Assembly: GCA_017871115.1 (NCBI GenBank)
Contig: JAFCIZ010000007.1
Location: 2,666,001 to 2,730,000 of the forward strand
DNA: 64,000 nt
Direction of reading: 5' to 3'
Source: Cunninghamella blakesleeana
Lineage: Eukaryota > Mucoromycota > Mucoromycetes > Mucorales > Cunninghamellaceae
Positions within the stretch are counted from its first letter, which is position 1. Each line of letters begins with the position of its first letter. Shown one piece after another: positions 10,996-23,907 of this stretch. Position numbers and translations under genes: made by a program. The notes under the pieces are model-generated. The model was not told the origin of the DNA. It was given only the letters and a program-made list of their open reading frames with translations, and did no database searches.

Positions 10996-12947
10996 ATGGA
11001 ACGTATGGACCGAAATACAACAGGTTTATATGAAACATTAGGTGTACCAAAAACAGCTACAGCTGATGAAATTAAAAAGGTATTATAAATTAATATCTTT
11101 ATTTTTTTTATATTTAATGAACAAAATAAAAATGATAAATTAATTAATTATATACATTTTAAATATATTCTTGTTGTTATTATTATTATATATATATGTA
11201 TAATAGTCATATAGAAAGCTTGCACTAAGATATCACCCAGATAAAAATCCTGATAGTGCTGATAAAGTAAATGAAAGATCAATAACAATGATAATAATAA
11301 TCATATATACATGTATATGATTATTTGAATATATATTTGAAAAAAGAATATGTATACATTAATATATTAATTATTTCTTTTTATATTTATATTTAAATGT
11401 TTAGTTTAAAGAAATTAGTCATGCTTACGAGGTAAATAATATAATAGATCTTTATATATAAAGAGAAAAGAAAAAAATAATAATAATAATAATAATCTAT
11501 ATTTGCCAAGAGGCCACTGTACTTCTTTAAATAGAATAACAGGCTTTTTATTTTTGTTACGCAATAAATAAATAAAAAAAGGAATAGTTTATTTATATAC
11601 GAAATTTTTATTTTATTTTCAATTATTATTATTTTTTAAAAACAAACAAATATTAGGTATTAGGTGATGAACAAAAAAGAAAAGTATATGATCGATATGG
11701 CGAACTTGGATTACAAATGATGGGAACTATGGCAAGTCCGTTATTTGACCCAGAAATTGAATCGATGATATGCACAGTAATTCTCTTGATGGATATTATA
11801 TTGATTTTGTTAATTATCTTCTTTGCATTTTTAACGGTGAAAATTGACGGGAAAGTCTCATGGGCTTGGTCAGTAGTTTGGATACCTTTATGGATTATCA
11901 ACGTATTTATGTTTTATACCCTTGGAAGATTTGTTTTATCATCATTTAATGACGATGATGACGAAGACGAAGAAGAACATGCATTTGAGGATATCAATGA
12001 CAATGAAAATGGACAACAAAACAGTGAAACTAAACGTCAACAACAAAAATCAGCCAAAAAAAGAATGAAGTTACTTTCACGTGGATTTTATTTTGTTTAT
12101 TATCTTTTAACCTTAATATTCCAAATCTTCATTGTTCTCAAGTTGGACAACAAAGTAACCTGGACAGCATCTATTGTTTTTATTCCTTATTTTATTTTAG
12201 AAGGATTGAATTTTATATTATTATGTATTGATTATTTTATAAACTTCATTGTATTAAAACAACAATTGACAACTTATCATCAACATGAATCATCACCATC
12301 ATCATCATCATTAACAAAAGAAATATTATCACTTGGTTTCTTATTACTCTTCAACAAATTTTGGTTCTTTGTATTAAGACTTATTTTGTTTGTATTAATT
12401 GCTGTACGTATTGATCAAATCATTACTTGTTCATGGGGAATTGTGTTTATACCTTTATACCTAGTTGGGATCAAATATGCTATACAATTGGGTCTTAGTT
12501 ATAGAATGTTTAGCCGTTTACCTCAACCCGAAGTGGCAAAGCAAGGTAAAGTTACCGTTTTGGTGGGTGCTGTTGCTTTTGTAATTATTGGCGCCTTGGT
12601 TTATGCTTTGATCGGTTTAATTGCTCATCGATTGGATGGTAATTGGTATATTAGTATGGCTACGGTTTTTGTTCCTATATTTATTATTTTGGTAAAGATA
12701 AAACAAAAAAAAAAAAGGATATTTATTTACAAAATTTTCATTTTGCTAATTTGTAATTTATTATTTTATATACCATTTTATTTTATTTTATCTTTATTAG
12801 GCTGTTGTCACTTGCTGTTGTGGATGTTGTTTACCATGTATGATGATGGTGTCTTCATTAGGTGATATAGATGACTTGGAAAATGCTTCACAGTCCTTAA
12901 TTGATCCAAACCGCCGTATTACTCAGTCTGGTGAATCTCAATCTTAG
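10996..12947 (+). CDS. J-domain / Tmemb_185A-like membrane protein fusion, 5 exons
   Basis: Exons 10996-11079, 11207-11266, 11405-11431, 11657-12691 and 12801-12947 join in phase 0, giving 450 residues. Residues 8-70 are a J domain: GLYETLGVPKTATADEIKK, then YRKLALRYHPDKNPDS with the Hsp70-activating HPD at about 38-40, then FKEISHAYEVLGD and RKVYDRYGE. From about residue 85 the protein is a multi-pass membrane protein with repeated units in which a hydrophobic helix is followed by a Lys/Arg-Ile/Leu-Asp segment and a Trp-containing helix (VKIDGKVSWAWSVVWIP, LKLDNKVTWTASIVFIP, VRIDQIITCSWGIVFIP). These resemble the Tmemb_185A (TMEM185/FAM11A) family. An acidic Asp/Glu loop (about 155-170) and a CCCGCC cluster near the C-terminus may be cytosolic. 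It probably recruits Hsp70 to an internal membrane; which membrane is unknown. Confidence 0.85.
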
Positions 12948-13696
12948 ATATAAAACATAATTATATATACATATAACTATTTTTTATAATTACCTTATTA
13001 CTTTTTATTATTATTACTATTATCTCTTTATTATATATTATTAACTTATATTTGTATTTTTTTTATCATTATTATAATTATACTGTAATATCAATTAAGC
13101 TTTTTTTTTCTTTTTCTGTTTTTTCTTTTAATGGTAGATTTTTTTTATTTTTAAAAAAAAGTTACTCTTATATTTTACCCTAATTGATTCATTCATTCAT
13201 GCAACTCTATCTTAAAAAAAACTTTCAATCATTCCTGATCTCCGTCCATCTTTTTTATTTTTAATACACAATTATTTATTACTCCTTATTTTTACTTATT
13301 TCTCTTATAATACAAATAAAAAATATAAAGCATAAAAGAACTAAAAATGAAGAAAAAAAAATCATAAAGGAATATTTATTATTGTTATTATTAATAGTAA
13401 AAATAATAATAATAATAATATTAATAAGGGGAGATATAGAAGAATTATTATTAAGATATGCACAAACGAGGTTTTTTTTGTAGAATATCATATATAAAAA
13501 AAAAATATGTATATAGAATAAAGCTTATATATATATATATATACACATATATATATATACTATATGTAAATAAGAATAAATACATGAAATGACTATGTAT
13601 CAAAAATATTAAGTAAAAAAAAAATAGAGTATGTATATATATGGGAGTTATACATTAAAATTTTTGTTATATATAAATATATATGTATGTACTGGT

Positions 13697-13727
<31 letters not shown>

Positions 13728-13790
13728 TATATAGAGGGATAAAAAGTAAAAAGGAGTAGATAGGGTAATTTTTTTTTTTTTTTTTTTTGT
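12948..13790. other. Convergent 3' intergenic region
   Basis: This lies between two convergent genes. It contains (AT)n near 13527-13560, (AAT)n near 13399-13422 and 13699-13727, and a T run at 13769-13789. No gene is seen. Confidence 0.35.
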
Positions 13791-15018
13791 TCAAGATTGA
13801 GCACTGCTCACTAATTTTTCTTCATTAAAAGTTTGATTAATTTGTTGTTGCTTTTGATAATTATTATGATTAGGAGAGAGAATAGAATTAGGTAAAGTAT
13901 TTAAAAGATGAGCGCCAGGGAGAATACCTAAACGATTTACGATTTCTTTTTCAATTTGGGGGTAAATTTCATCACTTGTATTTCCTTTCACAGTTATAGC
14001 AATATCACGATAGTGGTGTAATAAAGGTTCAGCCATGGATTTATATTGCTTCATTCTTGTACGAAACACTTCAGGACAATCATCGGGTCTTTTTGATAAT
14101 GGTTCACCAGTAATGTCATCTAATCCTTGATGGCGTGGTGGGTTATAAGATAAATTGTATACTCTTCCAGAAGGTATATGCACCCATCGATCTATTAAAA
14201 AAGAGAAGTAGAGTATGATGGTTAGTGAGATGGAAATAATTTTTTATTTTTCTTATTATTTATTGTTATTGTTATTATTTTGTTTACTCATAATTCTGTC
14301 TAAAATCACATCCTCAGGAACTTCCAAATTAATCACTAAATTTAAAGGTTGCATCAATTTTGTTAATGAAGAATCTAAAGCCTCTGCTTGTTTCAATGTG
14401 CGTGGGAATCCGTCTAGTAACCAATTATGCTGACATATTAAAAAAAAAAATAAAAATTTCATAATATTATCACGCGCGTATTAAAAAAAAATAAAAAGAA
14501 AATAATTATGAATAATCAGTTGATAAAAAAAAAATTACATTTATATACATATATATCATATTTATTATTACTTACCCCACCAACTTGAGCCAATTCACGA
14601 TCAACTAAAGAAACAAGTAAATGGTCAGGAACTAACTTTCCATGAGCTACATATTCAGCTGCTTGCTGTCCTACTTTTGTTTGTTGACTTATATTTTTAC
14701 GTAATAAATCGCCACTTGATAAATGATAGACACCAAAGTGTTTTTGAAGTCTTTCTGATTGCGTTCCTTTTCCTGAACCCTAATATTCGTATGTATACAT
14801 ATATATATATATATATTTCCGTTATTAAAGTTTTTTTTTAAAAAAATAATAATAATAAAAAAAAGATTTATTTCTGAAATTTTTTTAAACTATGGACTTA
14901 CAGGACTTCCTAATAATAATAATCTTAAAGGCTGTAAAGCATTAATAGGACAATCATGAAAACGACGTATTTGACGAATATTTGTTTTTATGGATTGACG
15001 AAGAATAGAAGGATTCAT
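13791..15018 (-). CDS. ADK2: Mitochondrial GTP:AMP phosphotransferase (adenylate kinase AK3/ADK2 type), 4 exons
   Basis: This enzyme moves a phosphate from GTP (or ATP) to AMP, usually in the mitochondrial matrix. Exons are 15018-14902, 14779-14576, 14429-14288 and 14191-13791, for 287 residues. A basic N-terminus (ILRQSIKTNIRQIRRF) looks like a matrix-targeting presequence. The P-loop GSPGSGKGTQ is cut by intron 1 after GSP. SSGDLLR and DGFPRTLKQAEAL are NMP-binding motifs. The LID has RWVHIPSGRVYN and LTGEPL-like DDITGEPLSKR, typical of long-form AK3 without zinc cysteines. About 50 C-terminal residues (Asn/Gln-rich) extend past the family's usual 225-230. The AK3 call rests on the LID sequence. 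Confidence 0.93.
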
Positions 15019-16636
15019 AGCTTATGTATATCTCTTTTTTTATAAAAATAAAAAAAAAGGAAAGGAAAGAAAAAAGAAGAATGAAAGAAAAAAGGGAATT
15101 TAAAAAAAAAGGGAATTTAAATAAAATAGATTTATTTTTTTTATTTATAATAACATGATTGGCTTAATATCTCAAACTGATAAGATTTTTCCTAAATTTG
15201 GCATAATGATAAAGATTAAAAACAAAAAACAAAAAACTGGGAAAAGTTAAAATAATAATAAAAACAAATAATATTCAATTATTATTTCATTATAAAAAAG
15301 ATTATTATTACATACATGCTAAATAATAATAACCAACCAGAATGAATGAATGAATGGTATTATTTTTATTGTTTTAATCCATTTTCTTTATAAAATAAAA
15401 ACCTTTTTTATCTTGATCATATGTAAAAAAGTTTGTTGTTGTTTTTTTGCTTGAAAGTTTACTAATTTCACGATAAAGTTTGATAAAAAAAACAAAAAAA
15501 TGGTACGACTGGGTAATTTTTTTTTTTTCCTAAAAAATAGTTTAAAGGTACGATATACATATTTTTCATAATTTATTGATCAACAAGAATATGGTAATGT
15601 CGCTTTCCTTATTTTTTTTTTCATTCTCATAAACGTACAATTTGTCAGATATTTTTATTGTTTTCGCCGATATAGAATACACTTTATTGGTGGCAAATAA
15701 TCAAATTACCAATAAAATAATGTATATTAAATTTTTTATGAATAAATAAAAAAGAAATCAACTATAGTTCATAGGTATAATACATATCTTTGATCAATGA
15801 CTTGAATAATAAGGTGATCTTTTTAATTTCACGTACCATATTTTCCTTTTCTAGGCACTGATAACCTTATCATTTAATCCTTTTGTAAGTCTTGTATTAT
15901 ACTATTATATAGTTATTGTTTATGTTTTTTATTTCATTCAACCTATTGATGAACATGTGTGTATATCTAATTTGCTTTCATAGATTACTCATTGTCATAA
16001 CTGTACCACTCTGCTATGTTAATATATATATATGTTGTTATATTGTTGTTTTATAATCACCCAAAATATTCTTTTTTGTGATGGTGTTTTGTATTGGTGT
16101 TTGTGAAAAGCAGTTATTTGACTAGTATATCTCAAATAAAATAGCATCACGACAAATATTTATATATATTCATTATAATACCATTATTATATAATAATGG
16201 TTAAGAGTCCTTGAGTCATGCTATTTAGACATTCTAAAAAGATATTACAATTAAAAAAATAAAAAAAATAAAAACAGACATGAGAAAAAATAATTATAAT
16301 TATATCTTACCTTTAAAGATGTGTTTATAATTCCATTTTTTTTTTAAAATAAAAAGTTATCTATATTAGTAATTATCTCAATGCTATCCTTTTTAAACAC
16401 CGTCTTTAAAAAAATTGTTAGTGCCATCACCATTATTTTAATTTTATATATATTTCCGAAATAATACCATCACCATTTTAAAATACAATTTATTTTTTTG
16501 TACAGTAATAATGAATTTATTTTATTTACAAATATATATGTATACAAATGTGTATATATATAAGTGAAAAAAAAAAGCAAAAAATGAATTTTTTAGAGTT
16601 TGAAGTTATATATTTTTTTTCAATGCTTTTTTTTTT
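15019..16636. other. Intergenic, AT-rich
   Basis: This holds the upstream region of the adenylate kinase gene and the 3' side of the small minus-strand gene. There are many A/T runs and (AT)n near 16022-16031. I see no gene, RNA or repeat family. Confidence 0.3.
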
Positions 16637-16903
16637 TTAAGCACTAGAATTATTGTTTGATTTTTCTTGAGTATCAGCATAACCAATTTCCGTAAAGCCA
16701 GTTTCGGTTAAAGCATGACAACCCCAAGCATCATCTAGTTTAGCAGCCGTGGTTGAAAAGCCAGTAGAACTCCGTTCCCGAATACCATCCCAATCCCTCA
16801 GAGACGCTAACCGACCTCCTTGTTTCCATGATTCTCTTGATGAAAAGAAATATTGGTTTTGAGAAGGTGGTTCAACGTTACTATTATTCATTTGATCGGC
16901 CAT
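16637..16903 (-). CDS. Small hypothetical protein, 88 aa
   Basis: I do not recognise it. It is a single exon. I prefer the start at 16903 (MADQMNNSN) over the in-frame ATG at 16921, which adds MDFYFV only. The composition is balanced and clearly protein-like, unlike nearby AT-rich noise: a central SSRESWKQGGRLASLRDWDG segment with Trp and Arg, then STGFSTTAAKLDDAWGCHAL and TETGFTEIGYAD. There is no signal peptide, membrane segment or Cys pattern. It is probably a small soluble protein. The higher GC of this frame compared with its flanks supports real coding. Confidence 0.65.
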   Translation of the reverse strand: MADQMNNSNVEPPSQNQYFFSSRESWKQGGRLASLRDWDGIRERSSTGFSTTAAKLDDAWGCHALTETGFTEIGYADTQEKSNNNSSA

Positions 16904-17225
16904 AACAAAATAAAAATCCAATTCAATAAATTAATAAATTTAATAAAGATGAAAAAGAAAAAAAAAAAAAGAAAAATGAATAAAAGATTTATATATAAAA
17001 ATTAAAAACCATGTATTTTATGCAAAACGATATATATATATATTAAAGTTTTAATGTTCCATATAAATAATAATTAATATGGTTGGTTCCATTAAATATA
17101 ACACATAAAAAAAAAAAAATTGACCATATCATTAAAAAGAAAATTCTATGATTGACCTTTCCCACACTCTCCCTCACTCATAACCTATTTATAAACACCA
17201 TCACATTGTACGAATAATATAAAAA

Positions 17226-17270
<45 letters not shown>

Positions 17271-17566
17271 TCATATTAATAATAAATAATACTTTTTCAT
17301 ATTTATATAATATATTATAAAATAATGATTCTATAATAGTAACGATATGGTGTTTTTTAAAAAAAAAAGCATAATGTCATCATTTAACCAATTAGATAAT
17401 GATTATATAAAATAAAAAGCCACTTATCGGCATTTAAAGATAATAGTCCAATAATGTTTATCAAGCGATATTAAAAAAGGAATCAAATCATAATTTTTTA
17501 TTTTATTAAGGTATTTTATAATAAAATATGAAAGAAAGAAAAAAAAAACTATTCATTATTAAAACA

Positions 17567-17605
<39 letters not shown>

Positions 17606-18101
17606 AACAATAATAATAATCATTTTTTAAAACAAAAGGAGAAGTAAAAGAAGAGGAGGACCTTTTGATAATAAAAAAAATGTTTATAAAAATTTTATAT
17701 TCAACCCTTTTGGTGCCGCACCGTTGGTCGGAGTTCAATCGAAATTTCATTGCCTTAATAAAATATATTTTCTCTTTTTTCTCTTTTTTCATTCTCCTTT
17801 TTTTCTCTCTCTCTCTTTCTCTCTTTTCCACTTTGTTAAATATCAATTATATACTTTTTTGCCATTCTTTAATCTTTTACCATCCCCTTTTTTCTACTTC
17901 TTTCTCTTTCTTCCTTACTTTTTTTTTTATTTTAACTCGTATTTTTTTTTTTTTTGTAATAAAAAAAAAATACCTTAGATAAATATATATAGACAGAATA
18001 TCTATATTGATATATACCATTTTATATATATACATATAAATTTATATATATATATATATATAAAAAAAACAACATATAATAAATCATACAATATATTTTG
18101 A
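16904..18101. promoter_or_regulatory. Divergent intergenic region with SSRs and CT-rich leader
   Basis: The region serves two divergent genes. It has (AAT)n at about 17228-17269, (AT)n at 17571-17600 and 18043-18062, and a strongly T/C-rich tract at about 17770-17950 on the plus strand before the kinase start. Several overlapping short frames inside the CT-rich tract are composition artefacts. The pyrimidine-rich leader may be the kinase promoter or 5' UTR. Confidence 0.35.
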
Positions 18102-19015
18102 ATGTCTAGTCACCAAACATCAACATCTAGTCAACATTCTTCAAACAATGTTGTCGGTGTTCACTATAGAGTAGGGAAGAGATTAGGTGAAGGTTCCTTT
18201 GGTGTATTATACGAAGGTATCACAAAAAAACAAATAAATAGAAAACTGTCATCTTTTTAAATGGAAATATATATTATACATATGCTAATATTATATATAT
18301 TATAAATAGGAACGAATTTATTAAATAATCAATCAGTGGCTATTAAATTTGAACCAAGAAAATCAGATGCACCTCAATTAAGAGATGAATATCGTACATA
18401 TAAAATATTAGCTGGTCTACGTAAGTATAACAAAAAATAGATAGTATAGACATTTTTTATGTATGTATGATTATTTTATTATTATTATCACCAATTTATA
18501 TTAAATATTTTTACTTTTTTATTCTTATTTTAAAATATTTTTTTTAATATATAATTATATTATATTTATATATATAGAGGGTGTTCCAAAATCCTATTAT
18601 TTTGGACAAGAAGGGTTACATAATATTTTGGTCATTGATTTACTTGGTCCAAGTTTAGAAGATTTATTTGATATGTGTGGAAGACAATTCTCGATTAAAA
18701 CAGTAGCCATGTTAGCCAAACAAATGGTAAATAAATAAATAATGATTATCATTATCATCAAAACAATCCTTCCCTTGGTTTTATTTTATATATCATTCAC
18801 CCCCTTTATATTTTTTTTTTACCACACAAACATCAACAACCCCCTTTGAAAAAAAAAAAATACACATTTATATATACATTTTTTATATAGATCATATACT
18901 AATATCTAAATATATTTTATGTTTCTTCTCTTTTAAAATAGCTTTATCGAGTTGAAAATGTTCATGAACGTAGTTTAATATATCGGTAAATGGTTGGGTC
19001 CTTTATAATTATAAT

Positions 19016-19060
<45 letters not shown>

Positions 19061-20302
19061 TACTAGAAAAAATTATTACATAAAAAAAAAAAACAATCTA
19101 ATTATTTAATTTTTTTTTTTTTTGGTACTATTTTTTTTAATTCTGATTAGAGATATTAAACCTGATAATTTTTTAATTGGACGGCCAGGTACAAAATGTG
19201 CCAATACTGTATTTATGATTGATTATGGCATGGCAAAACATTATAGAGATCCAAAGACAAAACAACATATACCTTACAGAGAACGAAAAAGTTTATCTGG
19301 TACTGCAAGATACATGAGTATTAATACCCATTTAGGACGAGGTAAAAAAAAAAAATTAGATGATATATAAAAGAATATATAAAAAAAGGGGGCGGAGGGG
19401 AAAAAATAATAAAAAAGTCTTTGTGTAATTTAATTGGGTAAACCCCGGAGTTCTAATTTTTTTTTTCTTCTTCATCATTCATTCCTTAAAGAACAATCAA
19501 GACGGGATGATCTGGAATCACTTGGACATGTATTTATGTATTTCTTAAGAGGATCTTTACCATGGCAAGGATTAAAAGCTGCTACTAATAAACAAAAGTA
19601 TGAAAAGATTGGTGAAAAAAAACAATCCACTCCTATTAAAGAATTATCTGATGGCTTCCCTGGTAAAATAATAATAATAATGATGATGATGATGATAGTA
19701 TCTATTATTTTTAAAGTTTTAGAAAATTAAAACTCATTTTCATTTTTCTTATAATAGAGGAATTTGGTGTTTATTTACAATATGTAAGGAAACTTGGATT
19801 TGAAGAATCGCCTGATTATGAATTTTTAAGAGAATTATTTAACAAAGTTCTTCGAAATATCAATGAAACAGATGATGGTGTATATGACTGGTGTTTATTG
19901 AATAATGGCAAAGGTTGGGAGGTAAAGTTTTATATATATATATATGAAGTTAAAAAATGACATTTAAATAAATATGAAACTTAGAAATAATTTAAAATCC
20001 CATTTTTATAATTATTATTTATTTAGTCATTAAAAAGTCATCGTCATCATCGAGAATCCAATCAAGGCCGTCGTACTCCTCAACATCAACAAGTAACAGC
20101 TAAACGCCATCCTTCTCAACAACAACAACAAATACCTAAAGATGAACCTAAAGTACCTATGATGCCACCTTCTCCACAACATGGTTTGAATGTTACTACT
20201 ATTTCTCCTCAAGATATCAATAATCAACAACAACAACAGAAAAATGAACGTGGATTCTGGCATAGCTGTATGTCTCTTATCACTTGTGGAGCTATTGCTT
20301 AA
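18102..20302 (+). CDS. Casein kinase I, Yck/CK1-gamma type, 8 exons
   Basis: This serine/threonine kinase is probably membrane-bound and acts in nutrient signalling and endocytosis. Exons are 18102-18216, 18310-18420, 18578-18726, 18942-18985, 19151-19341, 19492-19662, 19758-19921 and 20027-20302; all phases agree, 406 residues. Kinase motifs are [18 protein letters not shown] (ATP Lys), [24 protein letters not shown] (catalytic loop), [26 protein letters not shown] and LPWQGLKA. The DYG replaces the usual DFG. The tail after about residue 315 is Gln/His/Pro-rich and ends in a Cys-containing [14 protein letters not shown], like the C-terminal palmitoylation site of yeast Yck1/2. The closest family is fungal Yck kinases, not Hrr25/CK1-delta. 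Confidence 0.94.
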
Positions 20303-21261
20303 AATATATATACAGATGTATATATATTTCTTTTACAATTCTTTTATTTTATTTTATTTTTTAAACTACATATGTGAATTTTATTATGATAATCCTTTAA
20401 TCTTTCAATGTTGACAAATAATTACTTTTTATTTATTTATTCTTCTTCTTAACACCTCTTTACTTGGTTTAATATCCCTTTTTTAGTATCTATTTGTTAA
20501 ACTTCTTCTTACAATTGTATTACAAACAATATATATTTTTTCCTTTTTTTTTTTATTTACCCCCTTTATTTTTCTTTCAACTTTGATGATAATTTTTTTA
20601 TATATATATATATAGTAAATATTTTTTTATTATCCTTTTTTTTAAAAAAAAATGAGATCATGATATCCTTCTTTTTATTTTATTTTTTTATTTTATTCTT
20701 TTTTTTTTATAATCAACTTGAATTTTATATAGATAATAATAAAAAAAAAATTGAAACCTTATATATTTTAGGATAAATGCCTCGAGTTTTGACACTTTTC
20801 TTAGTAACAATATTTTTTAATAACACTTTTAAAAAGAAAATGATCACATATAATCATGGAAAAATGAGATTCATTCAGTGGTCAATTTTTTTTTTCCCAT
20901 CTATTTATCTTTTTTAAAAAAAAAAGCTTTTATTAGCTTATTCTTCAGGAACAATCTTTTTTTTTTTTTTTTAATCAAAGTTCCTATCTTCATTTTCTTT
21001 TTTAAGGTTTCAAAAATGGAATTGCTTTTATTATTAACAAAGAGAATATAAATAATAAAAAGATATACTGATTACATTAACCTGAATGAAATACACAGTA
21101 CTTAAAAAATAAAACATAAACATCTATTAATATATGAGTGAATATAGAATTAAAAAAAATAATAGTGATAAGAATAAATATTATAAAAAGGAAAAAAAAA
21201 GAAAAGAAAGAAAGAAAAAATACATGAAAAGTGTAGATAATAGGGTATGATTATATATATA
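20303..21261. other. Convergent 3' intergenic region
   Basis: T- and A-run sequence between two convergent genes, with (AT)n near 20598-20614. No gene is seen. Confidence 0.35.
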
Positions 21262-23731
21262 TTACTGTCTTGGATAATAAGCACTATTATAATAACGAGG
21301 ATCCATTGTAATAGGTGTAGTAGTAATAGGTATATTATTATTATTTGCTGCTGTAGGCATGGATGGTAAAGTGGAACTTCTAGGTAATTGAGAAGCACGT
21401 TGATGCAATTGGAAATATTGCTGTTTTAATTGTTGCTCTCTTTGATATAATTGCATACGTTCCCATTCTAATTGTAATTGTTGTTGTTGTTGTTCAAGTT
21501 GTTGTTGCTGTTGTTGTAATAATTGTTGTTGTTGTTGATAATAATGATAATTCATTGGATTATTACTATTATTAATATTTTGAAGAGACTTCAAATCAGG
21601 TTCACTCATCATGGACACCATAGGATGTTGCTGATTACCATTAAACCCAACCCCTTGTTGTTGTTGTTGTAATAAAAATTGCTGTTGTTGTTGTAATGAA
21701 GTAGAGGTTGGAAGTGGGGGATAAAACATTGGCTGTTGGTGATGATGACTATGGGGAGTAGTTGGGGTAGATGAACTAGTACTAGGTGTAATAACAGGGG
21801 AATTATTAGCTGTTGTTGTATTAGATTTAGAAGATGATGATGATTTCTTTTTCTTTTTCTTTAAATCAGGTACAGAGGAAGATGCTCTTAACTTGGACTG
21901 CTGTTGTTTTTTATGGCGAGGGCGACGTTTACTTGCTGTACTAATGATAGATTTGGCATCTGAACTATCCTCTTGATCAGCTTCATCATCTGCATCATCA
22001 TGATTGATTTTATTTTCTCTACTTGGGTTTCTATACTCTTCATCAATATTACTATTATTATTATATTCTTTTTCTTCTTCCTCTTTTTCTTCTTGTTTAT
22101 TATTATTTGTTTCTATATCCTTTGTATGATCTTTTTTATTATTATTATCAATGGTTTCTAAACTTGATGATTTTTTATCGGAGGAAGAAACAATAGAAGT
22201 ACTTGTCGATGTTTGAAGAGGGGTTGGGATAGAGGATGAAGAAGAAAGTGCAGGCGAATTAGGAATAACTTTTTCATTATATGAACTTGAATTAGAATGA
22301 GAAGACGATGATGATATAGTAGATGAATTATTAAGTTGTTGCTGATTAAAAATATTATTATTATTACTATTATTATTATTATTATTATTATTATTGTATT
22401 GCATTGGAGGAGGAGGGGGAGGAGGAGTCATGATAGATGTTGTATTTGGCATGGAAGGAATAATACCAGCAGAAGGAATAGGCAATGGAGGAGAAGTAGA
22501 AGCAAACATAGGGTTAAGATGAGCTGGTGGAGGCATCATATTAGTAGGAACGGTAGAATTAGATGGGTACATCATAGGCGTTGAAGTAGAGGCAGCTGGT
22601 ACAATGGGCCCTGATAATTGCTGTTGTCTCATAGCAGCTAATTTATATTGTTGACGATGTCTATCTTTCATTCGATCAATCATGGATTGACTTGTTTCTA
22701 CAGTATTATCTTCCACTTGATGAGCCCAATTATCAACCTTTCTTTTTACATTTAACCGATGTTCGGGAGGGCGACGGGCCATAATAGGACATGGACCAAG
22801 AGTACTTCTTTTCATGCTTTGTTTAAGGTCTTCATCGATAGTAGAAGTATCATCATCATCATCATCTTCAGAATCAGATACATCGGAATCTAATACAACT
22901 TGTGTGACGACGGCTTCCTTTTTTGCCATAGTATGTTGATTACTGCTATGATTACTATTATTGTAATTATTTGTTCCTGTTAATCCTGTTGTTGTATGAT
23001 GATAATTAGTGGATGATGATTGAGAATTAGATAATGGTTGCATTAACGAAGCAAACATTGATGGTTCATTGGTTTCATTGGTTGCTTCAAGCCCTCTAAG
23101 ATAACTACTATAAATACTATCTTGACCAAATAAATTTGACGTGGGAACTGTTTTGACAGTAGTAGTACTGTTTTGTGTTTGTGTTGGTTGAGTAGTAGTA
23201 TTAGAAGTAGGAGTAGGAGTAGAATCTAATTGAAGCTGTTCGGAAAGTGCAAAAGCTAAAGATATATCTGTATGTAAAGAATCTATATTAAAAATTAAAT
23301 AGAAAAAAAAAAAAAGGAAAGAAAAAAAAGGGGGAAGAAGCGGTTATTAGTATTACTATTATTCTATATAAAAAGTTACTTTTTATGTAATAGCATAATA
23401 TCATTTATTAAATAAACTAGTTACCTGCAGGTTGAGAAGGTTGTTTTAATTCAGAAAAGATATCATCAAGTAAACTTACACCAGCACCACTATTATTATT
23501 ATTTGAAGTCACTTTAGTAGTTGTTGTAGTAGTTGAAAACGAGTTATTTCCATTTGTTGATAAGGAATTAGAAGTGTCATAAAAAGAAGAATTAGCAGTA
23601 GTGGTATTAGGTTCAAAATCTAATTTTAAAGAAATAGGCTCTATAGTTGATGTTGGTAAAGGTGGTAAGTCTGGTGATTTGACCTTGGTTTTAGGTTTAC
23701 TAAAACTAGGTAACTTTTTTAATAGGCCCAT
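21262..23731 (-). CDS. Gln/Asn/Ser-rich hypothetical protein, 2 exons
   Basis: I do not recognise the family. Exons 23731-23425 and 23282-21262 join in phase 1 and give 775 residues. The basic N-terminus is MGLLKKLPSF. Mostly low complexity: Ser/Thr/Asn runs, Pro-rich PPPPPPP, poly-Asn near residues 395-415, an Asp/Glu-rich stretch, a Lys-rich patch (DLKKKKKKSSSS) and long Gln runs in the last third. One stretch at about 260-325 looks conserved: a LGPCPIMARRPPEHRLNVK core followed by RKVDNWAHQV and a basic helix (IDRMKDRHRQQYKLAAMRQQ). The Gln-rich C-terminus may form a coiled coil. A regulatory or scaffold role is possible but not shown. Confidence 0.75.
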
Positions 23732-23764
23732 TATATATTATTTGAAAAAAAAAAAATTGATTTG

Positions 23765-23796
<32 letters not shown>

Positions 23797-23876
23797 AAAG
23801 AGAGAGAAAAAAAAAAACTGGGAATTAAAAAATTTATAAAAAAAAATTGATGATGGCACCCCCTTTCACTTGGATA

Positions 23877-23907
<31 letters not shown>

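Noticed and set aside
17665..17982. Two overlapping plus-strand ORFs rich in Phe, Ser and Leu
   Set aside because: They are translations of a T/C-rich tract upstream of the casein kinase.
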